Part shown: positions 14,228-23,918 of the stretch, in pieces
Numbering within the stretch: position 1 is the stretch's first letter
How the letters are laid out: each line of letters opens with the position of its first letter
Source of the DNA: LMUY01 sp965199005
GTDB lineage: Bacteria > Pseudomonadota > Alphaproteobacteria > Acetobacterales > Acetobacteraceae
Assembly (NCBI GenBank): GCA_965199005.1
Contig: CBDAQK010000006.1
Location: forward strand, 1,054,001-1,118,000
DNA length: 64,000 bases
Direction of reading: 5' to 3'
Position numbers and translations under genes: made by a program
The notes under the pieces: model-generated
The model's database searches: none
The model's input: only the letters and a program-made list of their open reading frames with translations
What the model was told of the DNA's origin: nothing

Positions 14228-15184
14228 ATGAAACCGCTTCGACTCGCACTGGCTTCTACTTTGCTCGCCACGACACTGATCGGGCCTAGCGATGCGCAGG
14301 GCCGGTTTGGCGGTGGCGGGTTCCATGGTGGCGGGGGATCCCACGGCGGCGGAGGGTTCCATGGTGGCGGTGGGTTGCACTTCGGCGGCGGGGCTCCGCA
14401 TTTTGCCGGCGGGGGCCCGCGCTTTGCTGGCAATCAGGGGTTTCGTGGCGGGTTCGGAGGCCCACCGCGCGTCGCCGGGCCCGCCTTCCGCGGGTTTCCC
14501 GGACCGGCCTTCCGGGCGGGTCCTCGTTTTGCTGGAGGCCGCGTGCCCGGGTTTAGGGACACAGGCTTTGCCCGCGGCTATGGGTTCCGCTCCTATGACT
14601 GGGGCAGCGATTGGGGGTATGCGGGGCTAGGTTTCGGCCTCGGCGCAGTCGCATTGGCAGTGGCCGATTACGGCACTTGGTGGGCACCCCCCGCCTACGT
14701 CGAGCCTCCGCCGATCTATTTCGGCCCCCCGCCGATCGTTCTCGGCCTGCCGCAGATTGTCCCGGCACCGCCCATTCTGGCCGCCGCCGAAGCACCCGCC
14801 TTTGACGCCGGGCCATTGATCGGCGCAGCGATGCCGCCCCCCGTGGTTCTGCTGCCGCCGCCTGCGGAGGTGGTGGAGGGTGGCCCACCGCCGCCGATCG
14901 TGACCTCGCCCGATAGTGGCCTGGTCATCACCCCGCCCGAACTCGCCGCTGCGCCCATTCCAGCGGCATGGCGGGTTGGCGGGTATGTGACGTCGTTCGA
15001 GGTCGCAGCGTCAGCGGCGCCGCGGGTGATCCGAGCCTACCGACCCGTGCCCGCGCACTATTACGTCCCGCCGCCGCCGCCCATGGTCGTCTACGAGGCG
15101 CCGCCGCCATTGTTCCTCGGCGGCCCGGTGTGGGTCCCCCGCTGGCACGGCGGTTGGCGTGGGTACGGTTGGCATGGCCGCTGA
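14228..15184 (+). CDS. secreted Gly-rich/Pro-rich low-complexity protein
   Basis: A 318-residue exported protein. It has an N-terminal signal peptide (LRLALASTLLATTLIGPSDAQG, cleavage likely after Ala-Gln or DA). Residues about 25-75 are repeats of GGGG-F/S-HGGG, followed by an FRG/PAFR-rich part. The second half is built of PPP-Y/I-x-PP blocks and ends W-x-GGWRGYGWHGR. Such proteins may be cell-surface structural or metal-binding (many His). A TTG two codons upstream is possible but ATG at 14228 fits the signal peptide. It is followed closely by a periplasmic LTXXQ protein, possibly co-expressed. Confidence 0.78.
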   Translation: MKPLRLALASTLLATTLIGPSDAQGRFGGGGFHGGGGSHGGGGFHGGGGLHFGGGAPHFAGGGPRFAGNQGFRGGFGGPPRVAGPAFRGFPGPAFRAGPRFAGGRVPGFRDTGFARGYGFRSYDWGSDWGYAGLGFGLGAVALAVADYGTWWAPPAYVEPPPIYFGPPPIVLGLPQIVPAPPILAAAEAPAFDAGPLIGAAMPPPVVLLPPPAEVVEGGPPPPIVTSPDSGLVITPPELAAAPIPAAWRVGGYVTSFEVAASAAPRVIRAYRPVPAHYYVPPPPPMVVYEAPPPLFLGGPVWVPRWHGGWRGYGWHGR

Positions 15185-15224
15185 GTGCTCACCCCCACCT
15201 CCTGACATCGATGAGGTCATTCCT

Positions 15225-15725
15225 ATGAACCGTTTCCCCTCGCGCACCGTCGTTGTCGTCGCCGTCATCGCGGTGTCGATCGTGGGTAGCGCCTTCGCAC
15301 AGGCTCCCACCCCGCCTGGCAGTCCAGCGGCGCCGCCTGCCCCGCCTGTCGCTGCCCCGGTCGCAGCCTCGGTTCCCGCGCCCACCATTCCGCCCAACCC
15401 GGCCGTCGAGCAGCGGATTACCGCCCTTCACGCGCAATTGGGCATCACCGAAGCGCAGACACCGCTTTGGACCGCGTTTGCCCAGGCGATGCGCGACAAC
15501 GCCGCGAGCACGGCGCAACTGTTCCAGCAGCGGGCGAGTGCAGCCGCCACCATGTCCGCAGCGGACAACATGCATTCCTACGCCGGCCTGGCGCGGACCT
15601 ACGCGGACAACACCGCGTCGTTGGCGACCGCGTTCGACAGCCTGTATGCCAGCCTGTCGCCCACGCAGAAGCAGGCGGCCGACACGCTGTTCCGCCAGCA
15701 ATCCACGATGCCCCGCCGCAGATAA
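15225..15725 (+). CDS. periplasmic Spy/CpxP-like LTXXQ protein
   Basis: A 166-residue exported protein: signal peptide (VVVVAVIAVSIVGSAFAQA), a Pro/Ala-rich linker to about residue 55, and a helical domain with the LTXXQ-type signatures LGITEAQTPLWTAF and LSPTQKQAADTLF. Spy and CpxP relatives are periplasmic chaperones or envelope-stress sensors, but in this broader family the role is often unknown. The ATG at 15225 sets a normal signal peptide. It sits 40 bp after the Gly-rich secreted protein and converges with the DadA-like gene. Confidence 0.75.
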   Translation: MNRFPSRTVVVVAVIAVSIVGSAFAQAPTPPGSPAAPPAPPVAAPVAASVPAPTIPPNPAVEQRITALHAQLGITEAQTPLWTAFAQAMRDNAASTAQLFQQRASAAATMSAADNMHSYAGLARTYADNTASLATAFDSLYASLSPTQKQAADTLFRQQSTMPRRR

Positions 15726-15726
15726 C

Positions 15727-17010
15727 CTATCGGAACCGGCCCGGGCGATAGGGCGCCGGGTCGATGACGGGGGGCTTGCCGCTGACCAAATCCGCGACGA
15801 GCCGTCCGGTCAGCGGCCCCGACGATAGCCCGATGTGACCGTGGCCAAACGCATGCACCACATCCGCGCAGCCGGTTGCCGGACCAATCACCGGCAACCC
15901 GTCGGCGATGGAAGGGCGATGCCCCATCCAGGCGGTCACTCGCTCGGCTGGTAAATCCCGCGGCAGCGCGGGATAGGTGCGCAGGGCAAAATCGCGCAAG
16001 ATGTCCGCCCGGCGCCAATTGGGGGCGGCTTCAAGCCCCGCCAATTCGATCTGCCCGGCAATGCGCAGCGCACCGGCGGTCACGGTATTGCCCATCATCC
16101 CGTCACTGGGCATGAGGGGGTGACGTGGTGCGACCTCCGGCATGGAGATCGCCACGTGGTATCCCCGCTCCGTTTCCAACGGCACGACATCGCCCGCCGC
16201 AGCAGCCAAGGGCGCCGAGTATGCGCCTGCCGCGATGACGGCGCGTACGGCCACGACCTCCCCGGCGCTGGTGCGGACCGCGCGCAGGCGGCCCGCTTCG
16301 ATCCGCAAGCCGCTCGCGTTACCGGTGACACGCCGCAATCCCAGCGTTTCCGCGTAATTCGCCAGAGCCGCGACATAGGCGCCGGGATCAAGGCAATGCC
16401 CCCCCTCCTCGACCAGCGCCCCGAAGCTATACCGGCGGTCGAGCGCGGGCTCCTGTTGGCGGAGTTCGTCCGCATCGAGTTCGATCCACCGCACGCCATT
16501 GTCGCGACGCAACCGCCACGCCAGCGCCTCTGCCTCGAAGGCCGTGCGGGATGGATAGACGTAGAGCAGGCCCTGTCGCGCCACCAATTCCGGCACCCCC
16601 GCCTCCTCGGCCAGGCGGCGATGGCGCGCGGGCGCGTCGGCGATCAGCGGGCGGAGGGCGCGAGCCGTGGCCTCGACCCGGGCGACGGTCGAACCAGCGT
16701 GGAGATAGCGAAGCAGCCAAGGGATCAGCCGCGGAAAATAGCTCCAGCGGATGGCGAGCGGGCCGAGCGGATCCGCCAGATAGCGCGGCACCTTCCGCCA
16801 TACCCCGGGCAACGCCGTCGGGACTACCGAAGCTGGACTGAACCAGGCGCCGTTGCCAAAGCTTGCTTGCTGGCGGCCGCCCGGGGTGTCCGGCTCCAAC
16901 AGGGTGACGGCATGGCCATCGCGGAGCAGTTCGATCGCGCAGCACACACCGATGATACCACCGCCAATGACGACGATGGACTGGGACGCGCCCCCTGGTA
17001 CGCCGCTCAC
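15727..17010 (-). CDS. FAD-dependent D-amino-acid dehydrogenase-like oxidoreductase (DadA/DAO family)
   Basis: A 427-residue flavoprotein of the DAO superfamily. The dinucleotide-binding motif VVIGGGIIGVCCAIELLRDGHAVTLLE (shown in parts: VVIGGGIIG, then ELL, then VTLLE) is at residues 12-40, and the C-terminal FAD contacts appear as WMGHRPSIADGLPVIGP and HAFGHGHIGLSSGP. This pattern is that of DadA-like dehydrogenases that deaminate D-amino acids or related amines. Its ATG overlaps the upstream ABM gene by four bases, placing it as the last gene of the molybdenum-hydroxylase operon; the substrate may therefore be an amine made by that pathway. Confidence 0.85.
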   Translation of the reverse strand: MSGVPGGASQSIVVIGGGIIGVCCAIELLRDGHAVTLLEPDTPGGRQQASFGNGAWFSPASVVPTALPGVWRKVPRYLADPLGPLAIRWSYFPRLIPWLLRYLHAGSTVARVEATARALRPLIADAPARHRRLAEEAGVPELVARQGLLYVYPSRTAFEAEALAWRLRRDNGVRWIELDADELRQQEPALDRRYSFGALVEEGGHCLDPGAYVAALANYAETLGLRRVTGNASGLRIEAGRLRAVRTSAGEVVAVRAVIAAGAYSAPLAAAAGDVVPLETERGYHVAISMPEVAPRHPLMPSDGMMGNTVTAGALRIAGQIELAGLEAAPNWRRADILRDFALRTYPALPRDLPAERVTAWMGHRPSIADGLPVIGPATGCADVVHAFGHGHIGLSSGPLTGRLVADLVSGKPPVIDPAPYRPGRFR

Positions 17011-17309
17011 CCCGCTGGGCGGAGCATCGACATCGCGAATTCACCGTCGATGAGATCCTTCGACTCCGCAACCAGCGTCTTGAAATGGGGCTGCTGCATA
17101 TGCTGCTTCAGCGCATCCCGGCTGGTGTAATGCTCGACGAAGAAGAAATGCCCGGGCGTCCGGATATCCTCGTGCACCACGTACGATAGCACCCCCTCGT
17201 CGCCGCGCGACGGCCCCAAGGCGGCAAGCAGGACCTTGCGCAGCTCATCCTCGTGCCCAGGCTTGGCACGGCATTCCGCGACCAGGTGAAGCGGCTGGGT
17301 ATCCGACAT
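17007..17309 (-). CDS. ABM-domain protein (putative quinol monooxygenase family)
   Basis: A 100-residue single-domain protein of the antibiotic biosynthesis monooxygenase (ABM) fold. The characteristic layout is present: an initial beta strand (LHLVAECRAKPGHEDELRKVLL), the EGVLSYVVHED segment, HFFFVEHYTSRDALKQHMQQPHF and a last strand. Members include quinol oxygenases and stress proteins and act as small dimers. It is translationally coupled (ATGA) to the DadA-like gene and two bases after the FAD subunit gene, so it belongs to the same operon. Confidence 0.85.
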   Translation of the reverse strand: MSDTQPLHLVAECRAKPGHEDELRKVLLAALGPSRGDEGVLSYVVHEDIRTPGHFFFVEHYTSRDALKQHMQQPHFKTLVAESKDLIDGEFAMSMLRPAG

Positions 17310-17311
17310 GG

Positions 17312-18103
17312 CTAGGCTCCTGCGACGGCACGACGCGCCATGACGCCGATCAGATGGGCGCGGTACTCTGCGCTGGCATGGATATCACTGTTCAGGCCAT
17401 CGGCCGGCGTCACGATCCCTTTGATAGCATCCGGAGACCAATTCGCCGTCAACGCCTGCTCCATCGCCGTATGGCGGAAAACCCCATCCTGCGCCGCCCC
17501 GGTGATCGCAACGCGGACACCCGCCGGACCCTTTGCCACGAACACGCCGACCATGGCGTAGCGGGAGGCCGGGTTGCGGAATTTCTCGTAGTTGCTCTTG
17601 TCCGGGATCGGAAACTCGATCGAGGTGATGATTTCCTCCGGGGCCAACGCGGTGGTGAACATGCCCTGGAAATACTCGTCGATCGGGATGCGACGCTGGT
17701 TTGTTACGATCGTGGCGCCAATCGCCAGCGCGGCCGCCGGGTAGCAGGCGGATGGATCGTTATTGGCAAGCGAGCCGCCCATGGTGCCGCGGTGACGAAC
17801 CTGCGTGTCGCCGATCCAGGAGGCCATCTTCGCCAGGCCGGGGATGCGGGCCTGGATGTCGGCATTGGACATGATGGCGTGATGCGTCGTCATGGCGCCG
17901 ATGGTGATCTTGTCCGGCGCCGAGGTGATCCCCACCAGGCCGAGACCGGTCAAGTCCACGATGTAAGAGGGCCGGTTCAGCCGCTGCTTCAGCACGGGGA
18001 TGAAGGTCTGGCCGCCCGCGAGCGCCTTTGCCTCCATATCGTCACCCAGCAACTTCACGGCGTCGGCAACGGTGCTCGGCTTGTGGAATGCGAAATCGTA
18101 CAT
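17312..18103 (-). CDS. molybdenum hydroxylase FAD-binding subunit (CoxM-like)
   Basis: A 263-residue medium subunit of a xanthine-dehydrogenase-family enzyme. The FAD-binding motifs are AGGQTFIPVLKQRL (residues about 30-45) and the TMGGSLANNDPSACYP stretch near 105-120; the C-terminal CoxM domain follows. It passes electrons from the 2Fe-2S subunit to FAD. The ATG at 18103 is chosen because MYDFAFHKP is the family's usual beginning. The order small subunit, large subunit, medium subunit on the minus strand is a normal permutation for these operons. Confidence 0.92.
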   Translation of the reverse strand: MYDFAFHKPSTVADAVKLLGDDMEAKALAGGQTFIPVLKQRLNRPSYIVDLTGLGLVGITSAPDKITIGAMTTHHAIMSNADIQARIPGLAKMASWIGDTQVRHRGTMGGSLANNDPSACYPAAALAIGATIVTNQRRIPIDEYFQGMFTTALAPEEIITSIEFPIPDKSNYEKFRNPASRYAMVGVFVAKGPAGVRVAITGAAQDGVFRHTAMEQALTANWSPDAIKGIVTPADGLNSDIHASAEYRAHLIGVMARRAVAGA

Positions 18104-18113
18104 CGTATGGTTC

Positions 18114-20495
18114 CTATTCAGCCGCCATGCGGGGCTGGTTGGACTGGATGATGGCCCAAATCTTCTCCGGACTGGCCGGCATGTCCAGGTGGCGCACGCC
18201 ATAATCGCGCAGGGCGTCCACCACGGCGTTGATGACGGCAGGTGGGCTGCCGATCGCCCCTACTTCCCCGCACCCCTTCACCCCCAGCGGGTTGTGGGTG
18301 CACAGCGTCACCTCCGTGCCAACCGTCATGCGCGGGAAATCATGCGCGCGTGGCATGGTGTAGTCCATGAACGACCCGGTGACCAACTGGCCCTGCCCGT
18401 CATACACCGCGTTCTCCAGCAAAGCCTGGCCGATTCCCTGCATCACACCGCCATGGATCTGGCCCTCCACGATCATCGGGTTGACCACCCGGCCGACGTC
18501 GTCCACCGCAGTGAAGTTCACCACGTCGACGCTGCCGACATCCGGGTCGATCTCGACCTCGCAGATATGGCAGCCGCCCGGAAAGGTGAAGTTCGCCGGG
18601 TCGTAGAACGCGGTCTCGTCCAATCCCGGCTCCAACTCCTCGATCGGGTAGTTGTGCGGGACATAGGCAGCCATGGACACGTCGGTCAGCGTCTTGGACC
18701 GGTCCGTGCCGGCGACGGAGAAAGTGCCGTCCTTGAATTCGATGTCGTCCACGCTGGCCTCCAGCAAATGGGCAGCGATCTTCTTCCCCTTGGCGATCAC
18801 CTTATCCATCGCCTTGACCATCGCGGCACCGCCAACAGCCAAAGAGCGGCTGCCATAGGTGCCCATGCCGAACGGAATTTTCCCCGTATCGCCATGCACC
18901 ACATCCACCATGGCGGCGGGCACGCCCAGTTGTTCGGTGACCAACTGGGCAAACGTCGTCTCATGGCCCTGGCCGTGGCTGTGCGTGCCGGTGAAAACGG
19001 TCACGCTGCCCGTTGGGTGGACGCGGATTTCGGCACATTCATACAACCCGGCGCGGGCCCCCAGCTGGCCGACCAGTTTGGACGGGGCGATCCCGCATGC
19101 CTCGACATAGGTGGACATGCCGATGCCGCGCAGCCTACCCCGCCGCGCCGCCTCTGCCCGGCGGGTTGGAAAACCGGCCCAGTCGGCGACCTTCATCGCT
19201 GCGTCCAGCGTCTTGACGTAGTCGCCGCTGTCGTAGTTGAGGGCGACCGGCGTTTGGTAGGGGAAGGCATCGGCGGCAATGAAATTCTTGCGGCGGATGT
19301 CCACCCGGTCGAGCCCGGTGTCATGCGCAATCACATCCACCAGGCGTTCGAGAAGATACGTCGTCTCCGGCCGGCCAGCGCCGCGATAGGCATCGACGGG
19401 AACCGTGTTGGTGAAGACGGCCCGCACCTCGCCGTAGATTGCGGGGGTGGAATACACGCCGGCCAGCAAGGTGCCGGACAGATAGGTCGGGATGGCGGGG
19501 GCGAAGGTCGACAGATAGGCGCCCATGTTGCACAGCGTGCTGACGCGCAAGCCCAGGAATTTCCCGTCCGCCGCCACCGCCATCTCCGCCGTGCTGACGT
19601 GGTCGCGGCCATGGGCGTCCGACACGAAGGCCTCGGACCGGTCGGACGTCCATTTCACCGGCCTCGCGAGCTTGCCGGCGGCCCAGGTGACGATCGCCTC
19701 CTCGGCGTAATGGTAGATTTTGCTGCCGAAGCCGCCGCCCACGTCGGGGGCAATCACACGCAGCTTGTGCTCCGGCAGATGCAGCACGAAGGCGCCCATC
19801 AGCAGCCGGATGACGTGCGGGTTCTGGCTGGTGGTGTGCAGCGTGTATTCGTCCGTCGTCGGGTCGAACTCAGCGACGGCGCACCGGGTCTCCATTGCGT
19901 TGGGGACAAGGCGGTTGTTCGTCAGGTCGAGCCGGACGATATGCGCGGCGTGGGCGAAGGCTGCATCAACCGCTGCCTTGTCGCCGATATGCCAGTCGAA
20001 GCATTGGTTGGCGGGCGCGCCTTCGTGCAATTGGGGTGCGCCGGGCGCCACGGCATCCAGGACGGAGGCGACGGCAGGCAAGTCTTCGTACGCAATCTCG
20101 AGCCGCTCCGCCGCGTCGCGTGCCTGCGGCTTCGTGGCGGCGATGACGACGGCGACAGGGTCGCCCACGTGCCGGACTTTGCCGATGGCAAGGGCTGGAT
20201 GCGCCGGCTCCGCCATGGGGGAGCCGTCCTTACTATGGATTTGCCACCCGCAGGGGATGCCGCCGACGCGGTCGGCCGCCAAATCGGCCCCGGTGTAGAC
20301 CGCGACCACGCCGGACGAGGCTTTGGCGGCGGCGGTATCGATCGACAGCAGGTTGCCGTGGGGCCGATCCGACCTGCGGATCACGGCGTAGAGCTGCCCC
20401 GGGCGGTTGATGTCGTCCGTATAACGGCCGCGCCCGGCGAGGAACCGGCGGTCCTCCCGCCGGCGAACCGACGCGCCGATGCCATCGAAGCCCAT
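18114..20495 (-). CDS. molybdenum hydroxylase catalytic subunit (form II CoxL type)
   Basis: The 793-residue molybdopterin-cytosine-dinucleotide-binding subunit of a xanthine dehydrogenase/CO dehydrogenase family enzyme. The Mo-proximal loop reads AYRGAGRPE, the signature of form II (putative) CoxL proteins, not the AYRCSFR of true CO dehydrogenases. Other family motifs are GIGASVRRREDRRFLAGRGRYTDD split across the N-terminus, GGGFGSKIYHYAEE and the late GVKGCGEVGAIGSPPAVINAV containing the catalytic Glu. The enzyme therefore probably hydroxylates an N-heterocycle, aldehyde or amide rather than CO. A start at 20495 (MGFDGIGASV) is chosen over an upstream extension. Confidence 0.93.
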   Translation of the reverse strand: MGFDGIGASVRRREDRRFLAGRGRYTDDINRPGQLYAVIRRSDRPHGNLLSIDTAAAKASSGVVAVYTGADLAADRVGGIPCGWQIHSKDGSPMAEPAHPALAIGKVRHVGDPVAVVIAATKPQARDAAERLEIAYEDLPAVASVLDAVAPGAPQLHEGAPANQCFDWHIGDKAAVDAAFAHAAHIVRLDLTNNRLVPNAMETRCAVAEFDPTTDEYTLHTTSQNPHVIRLLMGAFVLHLPEHKLRVIAPDVGGGFGSKIYHYAEEAIVTWAAGKLARPVKWTSDRSEAFVSDAHGRDHVSTAEMAVAADGKFLGLRVSTLCNMGAYLSTFAPAIPTYLSGTLLAGVYSTPAIYGEVRAVFTNTVPVDAYRGAGRPETTYLLERLVDVIAHDTGLDRVDIRRKNFIAADAFPYQTPVALNYDSGDYVKTLDAAMKVADWAGFPTRRAEAARRGRLRGIGMSTYVEACGIAPSKLVGQLGARAGLYECAEIRVHPTGSVTVFTGTHSHGQGHETTFAQLVTEQLGVPAAMVDVVHGDTGKIPFGMGTYGSRSLAVGGAAMVKAMDKVIAKGKKIAAHLLEASVDDIEFKDGTFSVAGTDRSKTLTDVSMAAYVPHNYPIEELEPGLDETAFYDPANFTFPGGCHICEVEIDPDVGSVDVVNFTAVDDVGRVVNPMIVEGQIHGGVMQGIGQALLENAVYDGQGQLVTGSFMDYTMPRAHDFPRMTVGTEVTLCTHNPLGVKGCGEVGAIGSPPAVINAVVDALRDYGVRHLDMPASPEKIWAIIQSNQPRMAAE

Positions 20496-20585
20496 GATCC
20501 ATTCCCCTGCCCTTGCCCCGGTCTTGCGCCGGGTCGTTAAGCGATTAGCGTTCACGTGCGCGGGGGTTTCCCCGTGCGTCAGGCG

Positions 20586-21077
<492 letters not shown>

Positions 21078-21166
21078 GGCGTATCTCCCGAATTCGCAAA
21101 CTGAGGCCGTAGAGTGTGGCGGTGGGGGGCGATCGGTCAAGGGTCACGGGTCGTTGTTACGACCGA

Positions 21167-21913
21167 TCAGGCGATCGCAAGCTCGCCCAGGTATGCCTCG
21201 CGGATCACCGGGTTCACCCGCATCTCCGCCGCCGTGCCGGACAAGACCACCTGGCCGGTTTGCAGCACGTAGGCGCGGTGGGCGATCTGCAGGGCCATGT
21301 TGGCGTTCTGCTCCACCATGAAGATGGTCATGCCCTGGCGGTTGATTTGCTGGATGGTCTCGAAGGTCTGCTCCACAAACAGCGGGGACAATCCCATGGA
21401 TGGCTCGTCCATGCAGATCAGCCGGGGGCGTGCCATCAGCGCGCGTCCGATCGCGACCATCTGCTGCTCGCCGCCGGACAGCGTACCGGAAATCTGGGTG
21501 CGGCGCTCCTTCACGCGGGGAAACAGATCGTACACCCGCTCCAGATCCTGCTCGAATTCCGGCCCCTTCTTCCGGGTGTAGGCGCCCATTTCCAGGTTCT
21601 CGAACACCGTCATGCGCGGGAACAGGCGGCGCGCCTCCAGCACCGGGGCCAGCCCGCGGCGCACCCGCTCGGCGACCGAGAGGCGCTCGATCGGTTTGCC
21701 ATCGAACAATACGGTGCCGGTGGTCGGGCGGACGATGCCCATGATGGTCTTCATCGTCGTCGATTTGCCGCAGGCGTTGCCGCCCAGCAGACAGACGATT
21801 TCGCCAGCGGCAATGTTGTAATTCACGTCCTTTAGAACGTGCAGATCCCCGTAATGGGTGTTGACGTTGCGGAATTCGAGCAGGGACGTCTCGGGCGAGG
21901 TGGCATCAAGCAA
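21167..21913 (-). CDS. livF: ABC transporter ATPase, branched-chain amino acid type (LivF-like)
   Basis: A 248-residue ATPase of the HAAT/Liv importer family. Walker A is GGNACGKST, the signature motif is LSGGEQQM and Walker B is RLICMDEPSMGLSP, with the H-loop in IFMVEQN. Length and the C-terminal REAYLG are typical of LivF. It overlaps the LivM-LivG fusion gene by eight bases. Given the neighbouring molybdenum hydroxylase, the imported compound may be its substrate rather than leucine. Confidence 0.93.
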   Translation of the reverse strand: MLDATSPETSLLEFRNVNTHYGDLHVLKDVNYNIAAGEIVCLLGGNACGKSTTMKTIMGIVRPTTGTVLFDGKPIERLSVAERVRRGLAPVLEARRLFPRMTVFENLEMGAYTRKKGPEFEQDLERVYDLFPRVKERRTQISGTLSGGEQQMVAIGRALMARPRLICMDEPSMGLSPLFVEQTFETIQQINRQGMTIFMVEQNANMALQIAHRAYVLQTGQVVLSGTAAEMRVNPVIREAYLGELAIA

Positions 21914-23918
21914 CAGCGATATCCTTCACGGCCGCATGGGCCCGGCCGAGATAGGCGTCGAGCACCGCCTCGTTGCGGCGAACCTCGTCCGGCAGCCCCT
22001 CCGTCAGCTTCTCGCCATGGTCCAGCACCACCACCGTGTCGGCCAGCCGCGTCACCACGTCCAATTTGTGCTCGATCACCAGGATGGTCAGGCCCAGCGT
22101 GTGGAGCTGCTTCAACTGCTCCGCCAACTCCATCGTCTCCGCCGGGTTCATGCCGGCGGTCGGCTCGTCCAGCATTAGCAGACGCGGACCCGATGCGAGC
22201 GCGCGGGCGATCTCCACCCGGCGCCGGTTGGCGTAGGACAGATTGCCGACCGGTTGGTTCACCCGCGGGACCAGCCGGTTGCCGAACAGGGCCAGGATCT
22301 CCATCACCCGCTCGCGTGCCAGCTTTTCCTCCAGCCGGTTTGGCGGCAGACGCAGGATGGCGCGGATGGGGCCGGACCGCAGCCGGCTATGGGCACCGAC
22401 CAGCACGTTGTCCATCACCGACAAATTGGGGAAAAGCCGGATGTTCTGGAACGTCCGCGCCAGCCCCGCCTTGAGGATTTGATGGGAAGGCAGCCCTAGC
22501 AGCTCCGTCCCGGCAAAGCGGATGCTGCCACCCGCCGCCGGGGTCAACCCGGTGATGACGTTGAACAGAGTCGACTTGCCGGATCCATTGGGTCCGATGA
22601 CGGCCAGCACCCCGCCTTCCGGCATGGTCAGCGTCATGGCGTTCAGCGCCACCAGGCCGCCGAAGCGGACGGTCACCCCCTTCACTTCCAGCAATGGCTT
22701 GCCCCACGCGGTGGGTGGGGCGATGCCCGGCAGGGTGATGATAGACACCCGTTCCACCACGGCGTGTTGCTGCTCGAAAGTCAGCGCCACCTGCTTGCGA
22801 TGCGCCGGGATCAGACCGTCCCGGCGATAGAGCATCATCAGCACGAGGATGATGCCGAAGATCAACTCAATCGATTGCACGAGGTCGATCTGCTGCATCG
22901 CCTCGTTGCCGATCAGCTCGCCAAATTCGTGCAACCACTGCGTCAAATCCGGCAGGAACCAGGATTGCAGCAATTGCAGGATCATGGCGCCCAGCACGAC
23001 GCCCCAGACGCTGCCCATGCCGCCGAGCACGACCATGACCAGGATCATGACCGAAACAGGGAAGCCGAACATCTCCGGTGTCGCGGTCTGAAGTTTGGAG
23101 ACGTAGAACGTTCCCGTCATCCCGGCGAAGGACGCGCCGATGGCGAAGGCCAGCAGCTTGAACCGCACGAGGTTGACGCCCATCGCGCCGGCCGCGATCT
23201 CATCCTCGCGAATCGCCATCCAGGCGCGCCCGATGCGGCTATCGCGCAACCGGATACTGATGAAGATCAGCGCCGCCACCAGCGCCACGATGACATAATA
23301 ATACGGTGTGGCATCGACGCCGAAACTGGTGCCCATCAGGCTGGGTGGGGCGACGCCGTTCAGCCCCGATGCGCCATTGGTCACGCTGTTCCAATTGCGC
23401 GCGATGATCGGCACGATTTCGCCAAAGCCCAGGGTGACGATGGCCAAATAGTCGCCGCGGAGCCGCAGGGTCGGGGCGCCGAACACGATGCCGCAAACGG
23501 CCGCGACGGCCCCTGCGAGCGGGAGGGCCAGCCAGAACGACAGGGTCGTATGCACGACGTCGAAGTCGCCCGGCCCCGGTATGCGTGCGACCAGGCCCAA
23601 CCAGGCGAACGGCTCCCAAAACGAAGACCATTCCGGCTGCAACTGAAACGATGACAGCACGCCATAGGTGTAGGCGCCAATGGCAAAGAACGCCGCGTAG
23701 CCCAAATCCAGCAGCCCGGCCATGCCAACGACGACGTTCAGCCCCAAGGCCAGCGCCGCATACGACAGGGCGTTGGCCAGCGAATCGATGTCGGCGTCGT
23801 CGTCATGGATCAGCGGCAGAACGATCGCAATCAGCGTGATCGCGCAGGTTCCGATGACACGGAGGCGTGCGGGCGCGATCCCGGCAAACGGGCGCCGGAG
23901 GGTGGCGGTGAACGACAT
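21906..23918 (-). CDS. LivM-LivG fusion: permease plus ATPase
   Basis: This 670-residue protein joins two subunits that are normally separate. The first ~370 residues are a LivM-type permease with eight or more membrane segments and the family motifs DLGYAAFFAIGAYTYG and FGAPTLRLRGDYLAIVTLGFGE. After a short linker (KQVALTFEQQHAVVERV) the LivG ATPase begins, with Walker A GPNGSGKST, signature NLSYANRRRVEIARAL and Walker B LLMLDEPTAGMNP. Both halves look intact. The ATG at 23918 overlaps the LivH stop by one base (TGATG). Such fusions are known in Liv-type transporters. Confidence 0.92.
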   Translation of the reverse strand: MSFTATLRRPFAGIAPARLRVIGTCAITLIAIVLPLIHDDDADIDSLANALSYAALALGLNVVVGMAGLLDLGYAAFFAIGAYTYGVLSSFQLQPEWSSFWEPFAWLGLVARIPGPGDFDVVHTTLSFWLALPLAGAVAAVCGIVFGAPTLRLRGDYLAIVTLGFGEIVPIIARNWNSVTNGASGLNGVAPPSLMGTSFGVDATPYYYVIVALVAALIFISIRLRDSRIGRAWMAIREDEIAAGAMGVNLVRFKLLAFAIGASFAGMTGTFYVSKLQTATPEMFGFPVSVMILVMVVLGGMGSVWGVVLGAMILQLLQSWFLPDLTQWLHEFGELIGNEAMQQIDLVQSIELIFGIILVLMMLYRRDGLIPAHRKQVALTFEQQHAVVERVSIITLPGIAPPTAWGKPLLEVKGVTVRFGGLVALNAMTLTMPEGGVLAVIGPNGSGKSTLFNVITGLTPAAGGSIRFAGTELLGLPSHQILKAGLARTFQNIRLFPNLSVMDNVLVGAHSRLRSGPIRAILRLPPNRLEEKLARERVMEILALFGNRLVPRVNQPVGNLSYANRRRVEIARALASGPRLLMLDEPTAGMNPAETMELAEQLKQLHTLGLTILVIEHKLDVVTRLADTVVVLDHGEKLTEGLPDEVRRNEAVLDAYLGRAHAAVKDIAVA

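Noticed and set aside
14300..14420. Repeated GGCGG-type units as a CRISPR or DNA repeat array
   Set aside because: They are in-frame codons of a Gly/His-rich protein without regular spacers.
18114..20495. Aerobic CO dehydrogenase
   Set aside because: The loop is AYRGAGR, not AYRCSFR of true form I CoxL, and no cox accessory genes are present.
18000..20540. Long + strand open frame opposite the CoxL-like gene (over 800 codons)
   Set aside because: Composition is that of an antisense shadow in GC-rich DNA; the minus-strand protein has clear Mo-hydroxylase motifs and the + frame has none.
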